Shown one piece after another: positions 1-5,704 of a DNA stretch of 8,272 nt. The stretch lies in assembly GCA_027076245.1 (NCBI GenBank), contig JALTKC010000019.1, positions 1 through 8,272 of the forward strand, in the 5' to 3' direction. Under the pieces are notes generated by a model that was not told where the DNA came from, made no database searches, and saw nothing but the letters and a program-made list of their open reading frames with translations. Source of the stretch: Gammaproteobacteria bacterium. GTDB taxonomy: Bacteria > Pseudomonadota > Gammaproteobacteria > GRL18. Position 1 is the stretch's first letter; each line of letters begins with the position of its first letter. Position numbers and translations under genes: made by a program.

Positions 1-132
1 CTGGGATGCTTTATAGGCTTTATCATCAAGCTTATCAAGATTAGAGAGAGTCATTATATATAGCCCCAGAAAAGAACCTATTACAATAAGTGGAATAATC
101 AGTAATTGCATTTTAATAGTAACATTTTTCAT
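1..132 (-). CDS. Probable methyl-accepting chemotaxis protein, N-terminal fragment
   Basis: The first 44 codons of a gene that runs off the left edge. The start is ATG at 132-130, with a strong GGGAG ribosome binding site (144-140) seven bases upstream. The product starts MKNVTIKMQ, then has one hydrophobic segment (about residues 9-30, rich in I, L and V), then a polar stretch with the look of a coiled ligand-binding helix (SNLDKLDDKAYKAS). This short basic N-terminus followed by a membrane helix and a periplasmic helix is the usual opening of chemoreceptors, but histidine kinases and sensor cyclases can begin the same way. The sigma-28-like promoter upstream (275-301) is what tips the call to a chemotaxis receptor, since that sigma factor drives flagellar and chemotaxis genes. 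The diagnostic signalling domain is outside the window, so the class is inference. Confidence 0.6.
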   Translation of the reverse strand, partial: MKNVTIKMQLLIIPLIVIGSFLGLYIMTLSNLDKLDDKAYKASQ

Positions 133-139
133 AATTTAG

Positions 140-144
140 CTCCC
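140..144 (-). promoter_or_regulatory. Shine-Dalgarno site of the chemoreceptor-like gene
   Basis: GGGAG on the minus strand, seven bases before the ATG at 132. It is nearly ideal in sequence and spacing and fixes the start. The sequence just upstream of it on the message (UCAGAUA, 157-151) is complementary to a stretch present in every copy of the adjacent octamer array, so access to this site may depend on leader folding. Confidence 0.75.
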
Positions 145-150
145 TTAAAA

Positions 151-179
151 TATCTGAATTAAGTATACTTAGTCAGATA
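151..179. repeat. Near-perfect palindrome at the end of the octamer array
   Basis: Arms TATCTGA (151-157) and TCAGATA (173-179) flank a perfect 10-bp palindrome, AAGTATACTT (161-170). The only imperfections are one mismatch and one unpaired base between these parts. The right arm is part of the first octamer copy. On the minus-strand message the hairpin would end six bases before the Shine-Dalgarno site of the chemoreceptor-like gene. As DNA it could equally be an operator for a dimeric regulator. Confidence 0.7.
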
Positions 180-236
180 GTCAGATAGTCAGATAGTCAG
201 ATAGTCAGATAGTCAGATAGTCAGATAGTCAGATAG
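171..236. repeat. Octanucleotide tandem array, 8 perfect copies
   Basis: The unit AGTCAGAT is repeated eight times without a single mismatch (171-234), followed by a partial AG. On the minus strand the unit reads ATCTGACT. The array lies between the sigma-28-like promoter (275-301) and the start codon (132), so it should be transcribed as part of the 5' leader rather than translated. The unit is not a multiple of three. Perfect identity among copies suggests recent expansion by slipped-strand replication, and such arrays often vary in length between cells. Confidence 0.97.
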
Positions 237-274
237 AGTTTAACACGCATAGCTATAACACTAAGTTGTAACTG

Positions 275-301
275 ATATCGGTCAAGTAGAAAATAACTTT
301 A
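275..301 (-). promoter_or_regulatory. Sigma-28 (FliA) type promoter for the chemoreceptor-like gene
   Basis: Read on the minus strand, the -35 element is TAAAGTTA (301-294) and the -10 element is ACCGATAT (282-275), separated by exactly 11 bases. The enterobacterial FliA consensus is TAAAGTTT-N11-GCCGATAA, so the match is 7 of 8 and 6 of 8 with the CCGATA core intact. Transcription would begin near 267, giving a leader of roughly 135 bases that contains the octamer array. The promoter points at the gene beginning at 132 and away from cysS. Confidence 0.75.
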
Positions 302-309
302 GAATAAAC

Positions 310-338
310 AAATAGCAATTTTATTAATATTGCTATTT
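310..338 (-). terminator. Terminator-like hairpin after cysS
   Basis: A perfect 10-bp inverted repeat, AAATAGCAAT (310-319) and ATTGCTATTT (329-338), with a nine-base A/T loop, begins two bases after the cysS stop codon. On the minus strand the stem is followed by a T-rich run (GTTTATTCT). The stem has only two G-C pairs, so termination may be weak. It probably closes the glnS-cysS transcript just before the sigma-28-like promoter of the next gene. Confidence 0.6.
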
Positions 339-340
339 TA

Positions 341-1735
341 CTATTTCCTGCGCCAGCGGGTACCTTTGGGGGTATCTTCCAGCAGGATATCCGCGGCCAC
401 CAGTACATCGCGGATGCGATCCGACTCGGCCCAGTTTTTATCGGCCTTGGCCTGAGCCCGTTGGGCAATCAGATCGTTGATTTCATCATCCGATAAACCA
501 CCCTCGCCCGCTCCACTTTGTAAAAATGCCTGAGGATCATTTTCCAGCAACCCCAGAATATGGGCAAGGTGTTTGATCCGGGCGGCCAGTTCCTGAGCCT
601 GTGCCTTATCTGAATTTTTCAGGCGGTTTAATTCATGGCTCATATCAAACAGGACAGAAATGGCTTTGGGGGTATTAAAGTCATCGTCCATCGCCTGAAA
701 AAAGCGTCTGGCATAGTCGCTGTTTTCATCCAGTGGGGCATCAGCCGGTTCAATATCCAGTACTGACTGATACAGGGTACTTAAAGAGGCTTTGGCTCTA
801 TCCAGATTTTCATCGGAATAGTTCAGCGGACTGCGGTAATGGCTGTTAAGAATAAAATAACGGATCACTTCCGGTGCATAATTCTTAAGAACATCCCGAA
901 TAATAAAGAAATTACCCAGTGATTTGGACATTTTTTCATCATCCACCCGCACAAAACCATTATGGATCCAGTAATTGACAAACTTATGGCCGGAACAGCC
1001 TTCTGACTGGGCAATTTCATTTTCATGATGAGGAAATTTCAGATCCAGACCGCCGCCGTGAATGTCAAAATGCTCACCCAGACAATGTTTGGACATGGCG
1101 GAACATTCAATATGCCAGCCGGGACGGCCCTGCCCCCAGGGGGATTCCCAGAAAGGCTCACCGGGCTTGGCCATTTTCCATAACACAAAATCCGCCGGAT
1201 CGCGCTTGGCCTGTTCCACTTCTACCCGGCTGCCAGACTGCAGGTCTTCCAGATTCTTTTTGGACAGTTTGCCATAGTCCTTAAACTTACTGACCTGATA
1301 ATAGACATCGCCGTTATCACCCTGATAGGCCATACCTTTATCTATCAGGGTCTGGATCATATTGATAATATTATCCATGTGCTCAGTGGCACGGGGCTCG
1401 ATATCCGGGCGCATCACACCCAGGGCATCGGCATCTTCATGCATGGCATCAATAAAGCGTTGTGTCAGAGTACCAATGTCTTCGCCATTTTCTATGGCCC
1501 GGGCAATGATCTTGTCATCAATATCGGTAATATTACGCACATAGGTGACATTGTTATCCCCGTACAGTTTGCGCAGGTAACGGTTAATGACATCAAACAC
1601 CACCAGCACCCGGGCATGACCGATATGGCAATAGTCATATACGGTCATGCCGCAGACATACATTTTAACCTTCCCCGGTTCAATTGGAGTGAATGGTTCT
1701 TTTTTTCCGCTCAGGGAGTTATGTATCTGTAACAT
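341..1735 (-). CDS. cysS: Cysteinyl-tRNA synthetase
   Basis: CysRS is a class I synthetase that activates cysteine with ATP and charges tRNA-Cys in the cytoplasm. The 464-residue product is full length (about 461 in E. coli). The N-terminus contains MYVCGMTVYDYCHIGHARV, with the HIGH signature at 37-40. KMSKS is at 268-272. The four zinc ligands that select cysteine are present: C28, C211, H236 and E240, the last two within HHENE. The C-terminal half (about 320-464) is the helical and anticodon-binding region. The ATG overlaps the glnS stop by one base (TGATG), and an AGGTGG Shine-Dalgarno (1750-1745) lies within the end of glnS, so the two genes are surely co-transcribed and probably translationally coupled. 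No anomalies were seen. Confidence 0.98.
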   Translation of the reverse strand: MLQIHNSLSGKKEPFTPIEPGKVKMYVCGMTVYDYCHIGHARVLVVFDVINRYLRKLYGDNNVTYVRNITDIDDKIIARAIENGEDIGTLTQRFIDAMHEDADALGVMRPDIEPRATEHMDNIINMIQTLIDKGMAYQGDNGDVYYQVSKFKDYGKLSKKNLEDLQSGSRVEVEQAKRDPADFVLWKMAKPGEPFWESPWGQGRPGWHIECSAMSKHCLGEHFDIHGGGLDLKFPHHENEIAQSEGCSGHKFVNYWIHNGFVRVDDEKMSKSLGNFFIIRDVLKNYAPEVIRYFILNSHYRSPLNYSDENLDRAKASLSTLYQSVLDIEPADAPLDENSDYARRFFQAMDDDFNTPKAISVLFDMSHELNRLKNSDKAQAQELAARIKHLAHILGLLENDPQAFLQSGAGEGGLSDDEINDLIAQRAQAKADKNWAESDRIRDVLVAADILLEDTPKGTRWRRK

Positions 1736-3468
1736 CAGTTCTTGCCACCTATTTTAGCCCAGGAATCTCTTAAACCTACGGTACGGTTAAATACCAGTTT
1801 GTCCTTTGTGGAGTCTGGATCAGTAGTAAAATAACCTTCCCGTTCAAACTGGTAGTGGTCTCCCGGCTGAGTATCGGCCAGGGACATTTCAGCACGAGCA
1901 TCCGTCTTAACAATCAGAGAATCCGGGTTTAGAAAGTCCAGAAAATGGCTGTCTTCATCTTCATGATCTCTGGCCGCTGTGTCAGGATTTTCCACACTGA
2001 ACAAGCGATCATATAAACGCACTTCTGCCGGTACTGAATATGACTCCGATACCCAGTGGATAACGCCCTTGACCTTACGCCCTTCCGGCTTTTTACCCAG
2101 GGTATCCGGATCATGGGTACAGCGCAGTTCAATAATATTGCCGTCATCATCTTTAATGACCGAATGGCATTTTATGACATAGGAATTTCTTAAGCGTACT
2201 TCTTTGTCTATGGTCAGTCGCTTATACTTGGGCGGCGGGACTTCTTCAAAGTCACTGCGGTCAATATAAATCACCCGGGTCATTTTCAGTGCTCGGCGCC
2301 CCATGCTTTCATCCTTGGGATGACGGGGAGCCGACAGTTCTTCGACCTGATCCTCGGCAAAACTTTCAATCACCACTTTCAGAGGGTCAATAACACACAT
2401 GGCCCGTGGTGCAGTATGTTCCAGATCCTCACGAATACAGAATTCCAGGGTGCTCATATCCACGACCCCGTCCACCTTGGTGACACCGATACGGTCACTG
2501 AAATCCCGCAGCGAGGCCGGTGTATAACCGCGCCGTCTTAAGCCTGATATGGTAGGCAGGCGAGGGTCATCCCAGCCGTGTACATGGTTTTCGTCCACCA
2601 GTTGTTTGAGCTTGCGCTTACTGGTAATAGTATAGTTAAGATTCAGCCGGGCAAATTCAATCTGCTGCGGATGACAGGGAGTCTGTAGCTGATCCAGCAC
2701 CCAGTCATACAGGGGGCGGTGATCTTCAAACTCCAGGGTACACAGAGAATGGGTAATGCCCTCAATGGCATCCGACAGACAGTGAGTGTAGTCATACATG
2801 GGATAAATACACCATTCATTACCCGTCTGATGGTGTTCTACCTTGCGGATACGATAAATTACCGGATCACGCATATTGATATTGGGTGAAGCCATATCAA
2901 TTTTAGCCCGCAGCACCTTCTCCCCTTCCTCAAATTCACCCTGTTTCATACGTTCAAACAAGGCCAGGTTCTCTTCCACACTTTGCTCTCTGTAAGGGCT
3001 GTTTTTACCCGGCTCGGTCAGAGAACCACGATATTGACGGGCTTCTTCCGGGGACAGGGAGCAGACATAGGCTTTGCCCATTTTGATCAGTTCAACGGCA
3101 TAGTCATATAACTGCTGGAAATAATTGGAGGCATATTTCGGCTCCCCGGCCCATTCAAAACCCAGCCAGCGAACATCTTCCATAATGGAATCAACATATT
3201 CCACATCTTCTTTTTCCGGGTTGGTGTCATCAAAACGCAAATTACAGACCCCATTGTAATCACGGGCCAGACCAAAGTTCAGGCAGATGGACTTGGCATG
3301 ACCGATATGCAGATAGCCGTTGGGTTCCGGAGGAAAACGAGTGAGAACCTTACCGTCATTTTTGTTATTCTTAATATCCTCATCAATAATATGCCGAATA
3401 AAATTGCTAACGACTTTCGACTCTTTGGACTCGTTATCAGATGAAGCGGGCGCAGGCGTATGACTCAT
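1735..3468 (-). CDS. glnS: Glutaminyl-tRNA synthetase
   Basis: GlnRS charges tRNA-Gln directly with glutamine, so this organism need not rely on the GatCAB amidation route for Gln-tRNA. The 577-residue product is somewhat longer than E. coli GlnRS (554). Seen in order: a polar N-terminal extension (about 1-20, rich in S, E and K), RFPPEPNGYLHIGHAKS with HIGH at 54-57, the class I fold with FDDTNPEKE, the second signature as ITSKR (281-285, where E. coli has VMSKR), then the two beta-barrel anticodon-binding domains including GRKVKGVIHWVS and the C-terminal FNRTVGLRDSWAKIGG. I chose ATG at 3468. The frame stays open to a TTG at 3510, but that codon has no ribosome binding site and the extra 14 residues do not resemble the family. 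The site before 3468 is weak too (GGA 12 bases upstream). It is the first gene of a glnS-cysS pair. Confidence 0.96.
   Translation of the reverse strand: MSHTPAPASSDNESKESKVVSNFIRHIIDEDIKNNKNDGKVLTRFPPEPNGYLHIGHAKSICLNFGLARDYNGVCNLRFDDTNPEKEDVEYVDSIMEDVRWLGFEWAGEPKYASNYFQQLYDYAVELIKMGKAYVCSLSPEEARQYRGSLTEPGKNSPYREQSVEENLALFERMKQGEFEEGEKVLRAKIDMASPNINMRDPVIYRIRKVEHHQTGNEWCIYPMYDYTHCLSDAIEGITHSLCTLEFEDHRPLYDWVLDQLQTPCHPQQIEFARLNLNYTITSKRKLKQLVDENHVHGWDDPRLPTISGLRRRGYTPASLRDFSDRIGVTKVDGVVDMSTLEFCIREDLEHTAPRAMCVIDPLKVVIESFAEDQVEELSAPRHPKDESMGRRALKMTRVIYIDRSDFEEVPPPKYKRLTIDKEVRLRNSYVIKCHSVIKDDDGNIIELRCTHDPDTLGKKPEGRKVKGVIHWVSESYSVPAEVRLYDRLFSVENPDTAARDHEDEDSHFLDFLNPDSLIVKTDARAEMSLADTQPGDHYQFEREGYFTTDPDSTKDKLVFNRTVGLRDSWAKIGGKN
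1745..1750 (-). promoter_or_regulatory. Shine-Dalgarno site of cysS inside glnS
   Basis: AGGTGG on the minus strand, nine bases before the cysS ATG and inside the final codons of glnS. Together with the TGATG stop-start overlap this supports coupled translation of the two synthetases. Confidence 0.7.
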
Positions 3469-3641
3469 TTTTGTGTGAATTCCATAATGATGTGAAAATA
3501 ATCTTTGCAAGCGGTGATTTTAATGAATTGGCGCACAAAAATAAATCAAATACTCTTTAATAAGAACATTAAAACCGTTATATTAATCAAAAATTTATAT
3601 ATTCTCTTTCTATTCGTATATTTAAACAGGTATAAACCAAT

Positions 3642-4214
3642 ATGACCATGCTAAAACAAGTACTTCTGAGCCTCGTTCTACTCTCCCTGTCAGTTACCGC
3701 CTTTGCCGAAGAGACCATTAAGGTAAAAATGACCACCACCATGGGCGATATTGTGCTGGAACTGTATCCGGATAAAGCACCGGCCACCGTTAAAAACTTT
3801 GTTAATTATGTCGAAAACCACTTTTACCGCAAAACCATTTTTCACCGCGTCATTGACGGATTTATGATTCAGGGCGGTGGTTTTACCAATGCCCGGGACC
3901 GTAAGAAAACCCTCAGCCCTATCAAGAACGAAGCGGACAACGGTCTGAAAAATGATCGCGGTACCATTGCCATGGCCCGGACCCGAGACCCGCATTCTGC
4001 CACCGCACAGTTCTTTATCAACCTGAAAAACAATGACTTTTTGAACCATACCCGTAAAACCATAAACGGCTGGGGTTATACAGTGTTTGGTAAAGTCATT
4101 GAGGGTATGGACGTGGTGGATAAAATTGCCAAGGTTAAAACCACCCGTGTCGCTGGTCAACAGAATATTCCAGTGGATCCGATTTATATTGAAGATATAA
4201 AAGTGATTAAGTAA
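3642..4214 (+). CDS. ppiA: Periplasmic peptidyl-prolyl cis-trans isomerase, cyclophilin type
   Basis: Cyclophilins speed the cis-trans isomerisation of bonds before proline during folding. The 190-residue product begins with a clear signal peptide: MTMLKQ, a hydrophobic core LLSLVLLSLSV, and a cleavage site after TAFA (residue 22), so it acts in the periplasm like E. coli PpiA, which has the same length. The cyclophilin core runs from about 26 to 188. Active-site residues R69, F74 and Q77 lie in FHRVIDGFMIQGGG, followed by GTIAMARTRDPHSATAQFFIN and GYTVFGKVIEGMDVVDKI. The ATG at 3642 has an AGG about 12 bases upstream; ATG 3648 is an in-frame alternative that keeps the signal peptide. It is divergent from glnS and is followed by its cytosolic paralogue ppiB, 130 bases downstream. 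Confidence 0.95.
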   Translation: MTMLKQVLLSLVLLSLSVTAFAEETIKVKMTTTMGDIVLELYPDKAPATVKNFVNYVENHFYRKTIFHRVIDGFMIQGGGFTNARDRKKTLSPIKNEADNGLKNDRGTIAMARTRDPHSATAQFFINLKNNDFLNHTRKTINGWGYTVFGKVIEGMDVVDKIAKVKTTRVAGQQNIPVDPIYIEDIKVIK

Positions 4215-4291
4215 TAACTTCTGTTATTCAGGATGGGGTTGAAAATATCAGGCACTAACCCAATAAAATGACCTAATCAATAAAAGTCATT
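4213..4291 (+). other. Cluster of short inverted repeats between ppiA and ppiB
   Basis: Three short inverted repeats follow the ppiA stop: AATAAC/GTTATT with a four-base loop (4213-4228), GGGTT/AACCC with a 16-base loop (4236-4261), and AATGAC/GTCATT with a 13-base loop (4267-4291). None is followed by a T-run, so I do not call a terminator. They may be weak message-stabilising structures or chance in A/T-rich DNA. No confident promoter for ppiB could be picked out. Confidence 0.3.
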
Positions 4292-4344
4292 CAATAACTT
4301 ACAACATTGTATTTATTTACAAAACATACAAAAACGGAAAACTT

Positions 4345-4836
4345 ATGATTAAAATGCAAACCAATCATGGCACCATTACAATTGAACTGGACCATGAAAA
4401 AGCGCCCGAAACCTGTAAAAACTTTGAGCAGTATGCCAAAGACGGTTTTTATGACGGTACGATTTTCCACCGCGTCATAGACGGCTTTATGATCCAGGGC
4501 GGCGGTATGGAACCGGGTATGAATGAAAAGGAAACCCGCGGAAATATTCAGAACGAAGCTAATAACGGCTTAAGTAATGAGCGCGGTACCATTGCCATGG
4601 CCAGAACACCAGATCCTCATTCTGCTTCTTCCCAGTTCTTTATTAATGTAAAAGACAATAACTTCCTTGATTTTCGCAGTGAAACACCGGACGGCTGGGG
4701 CTATTGTGTATTCGGCAAGGTGGTTGACGGCATGGATGTGGTGGATGCCATTAAATCCGTAGCTACGGGTAACAAGGGTTTTCATGCGGATGTACCGGTT
4801 GAGGACGTTGTTATCGAAAAAGTCACTGTCGAATAA
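4345..4836 (+). CDS. ppiB: Cytosolic peptidyl-prolyl cis-trans isomerase, cyclophilin type
   Basis: A compact cyclophilin of 163 residues (E. coli PpiB has 164) with no signal peptide, so cytoplasmic. It opens directly with the first beta strand (MIKMQTNHGTITIEL). The catalytic residues R43, F48 and Q51 are in FHRVIDGFMIQGGG, followed by RGTIAMARTPDPHSASSQFFIN and GWGYCVFGKVVDGMDVVDAI. As in other bacterial cyclophilins of this group, a tyrosine sits in GYCVFGKV where human cyclophilin A has histidine, a pattern linked with weak cyclosporin binding. The ATG has GGA six bases upstream. It is clearly paralogous to ppiA next door and is followed by a strong terminator-like hairpin that touches the lpxH start. 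Confidence 0.96.
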   Translation: MIKMQTNHGTITIELDHEKAPETCKNFEQYAKDGFYDGTIFHRVIDGFMIQGGGMEPGMNEKETRGNIQNEANNGLSNERGTIAMARTPDPHSASSQFFINVKDNNFLDFRSETPDGWGYCVFGKVVDGMDVVDAIKSVATGNKGFHADVPVEDVVIEKVTVE

Positions 4837-4843
4837 AATAATA

Positions 4844-4877
4844 CTTAAGCTATTATCAGGCTTAGGCTATTATCAGG
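4844..4877 (+). repeat. 17-bp tandem duplication between ppiB and lpxH
   Basis: CTTAAGCTATTATCAGG (4844-4860) is followed at once by CTTAGGCTATTATCAGG (4861-4877), identical at 16 of 17 positions. The second copy leads straight into the ppiB terminator stem. The duplication lengthens the leader ahead of lpxH without altering either coding sequence. Confidence 0.9.
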
Positions 4878-4904
4878 GCTGCTGTTAGCTGCAGCCCCTG
4901 TTTT
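4876..4904 (+). terminator. Rho-independent terminator of ppiB, abutting lpxH
   Basis: A perfect 7-bp G/C-rich stem GGGCTGC (4876-4882) pairs with GCAGCCC (4891-4897) around the loop TGTTAGCT. CAG and CTG outside it can extend the stem with one bulged C. TTTT (4901-4904) follows, and the next three bases are the lpxH ATG. It may act as a partial terminator or attenuator that lets some transcripts continue into lpxH. Confidence 0.75.
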
Positions 4905-5630
4905 ATGAAACTGCTTTTCATTTCCGATCTTCACCTCGACCCCGCACGTACGGACATTATTACCTGTTTTAATCAGTTTATTGCCTCCTGTCTTGAACAG
5001 GCCGAGCAGATCAAAGCGCTTTATATTCTGGGCGATTTATTTGAAGTCTGGCTGGGGGATGATGCCTCCCTGCCCTTTTATCAGGATATTATTAAGCAGC
5101 TCAGACACCTCAATGAGCAGGGTATTGAGCTTTATGTCATGCACGGTAACCGGGATTTTCTACTGGACAGCCAGTTTGAACAGGCTGCAAAGTGCCGGCT
5201 AATTCCCGATCCCTTTCCTCTGGTCATTGAGACAGAACAGGGAAAGGAAACAATCCTGCTTTCTCATGGAGATAAGCTGTGTACCGATGACATCGACTAT
5301 ATGGCATTTCGAAAAATGGTCCATAATCCTCAATGGCAACAGGATTTTCTGTCCCGCTCTATTGAAGAACGTATTGCCATAGCCCGCTCCATGCGAGAAC
5401 AAAGCAAACAGAGAGGCCAGCAGAAAGCGGCTAACATTATGGACGTTAACCAGCAGGCAGTACAGAAGCTAATGCTTGCTCATAATACCTACAGCCTTAT
5501 TCACGGCCATACTCACAGACCTGCCCAGCATCATTTTAAACTCAATAATCATCCTGCCAGACGTATTGTATTACCTGACTGGAATCCTGATGCAAAAGCA
5601 TACTCAATTAAAATTGTTGTTAACAGTTGA
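4905..5630 (+). CDS. lpxH: UDP-2,3-diacylglucosamine diphosphatase
   Basis: LpxH cleaves UDP-2,3-diacylglucosamine to lipid X and UMP, the fourth step of lipid A synthesis, at the inner face of the cytoplasmic membrane. The 241-residue product is the usual size and carries every calcineurin-type metallophosphatase motif: D8 and H10 in SDLHL, D44 in GDLFEVWLGDD, N82 in HGNRDF, H121 in SHGDKLCTDD, and H200 and H202 in IHGHTHRP. These correspond to the manganese ligands of characterised LpxH. IMDVNQ (178-183) is also typical. The start must be ATG 4905, because conserved sequence begins at once and the frame is closed upstream at 4863 with no other usable start. Oddly there is no Shine-Dalgarno site: the 30 bases upstream are the ppiB terminator hairpin. 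A 74-bp gap with only a weak 4-bp hairpin (5651-5662) separates it from the next gene. Confidence 0.96.
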   Translation: MKLLFISDLHLDPARTDIITCFNQFIASCLEQAEQIKALYILGDLFEVWLGDDASLPFYQDIIKQLRHLNEQGIELYVMHGNRDFLLDSQFEQAAKCRLIPDPFPLVIETEQGKETILLSHGDKLCTDDIDYMAFRKMVHNPQWQQDFLSRSIEERIAIARSMREQSKQRGQQKAANIMDVNQQAVQKLMLAHNTYSLIHGHTHRPAQHHFKLNNHPARRIVLPDWNPDAKAYSIKIVVNS

Positions 5631-5704
5631 TATATATCATGTAAAAAATTAGGGTAAACCCTTAGTATTCTTAAAAATTAGTATCTTCTCCGCATTACCT
5701 TTTT

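Noticed and set aside
171..236. Octamer array as a CRISPR array
   Set aside because: The units are 8 bp and directly adjacent with no spacers, so this is a simple tandem repeat.
1379..1732. 117-codon plus-strand frame opposite cysS
   Set aside because: It is the antisense shadow of a clearly conserved cysS, with no independent ribosome binding site or recognisable protein features.
3469..3510. Longer glnS start at TTG 3510
   Set aside because: No ribosome binding site precedes it, and the added 14 residues have no counterpart in the family; ATG 3468 fits better.
3690..4160. 156-codon minus-strand frame opposite ppiA
   Set aside because: It is a shadow of the cyclophilin coding sequence; a similar shadow lies opposite ppiB because the two genes are paralogous.
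5651..5662. Terminator after lpxH
   Set aside because: AGGG-TAAA-CCCT forms only a 4-bp stem and no T-run follows directly.
5672..5698. Sigma-28-like promoter before the EAL gene
   Set aside because: TAAAAATT followed by CCGCATTA has wrong spacing and a broken core, unlike the good match at 275-301.
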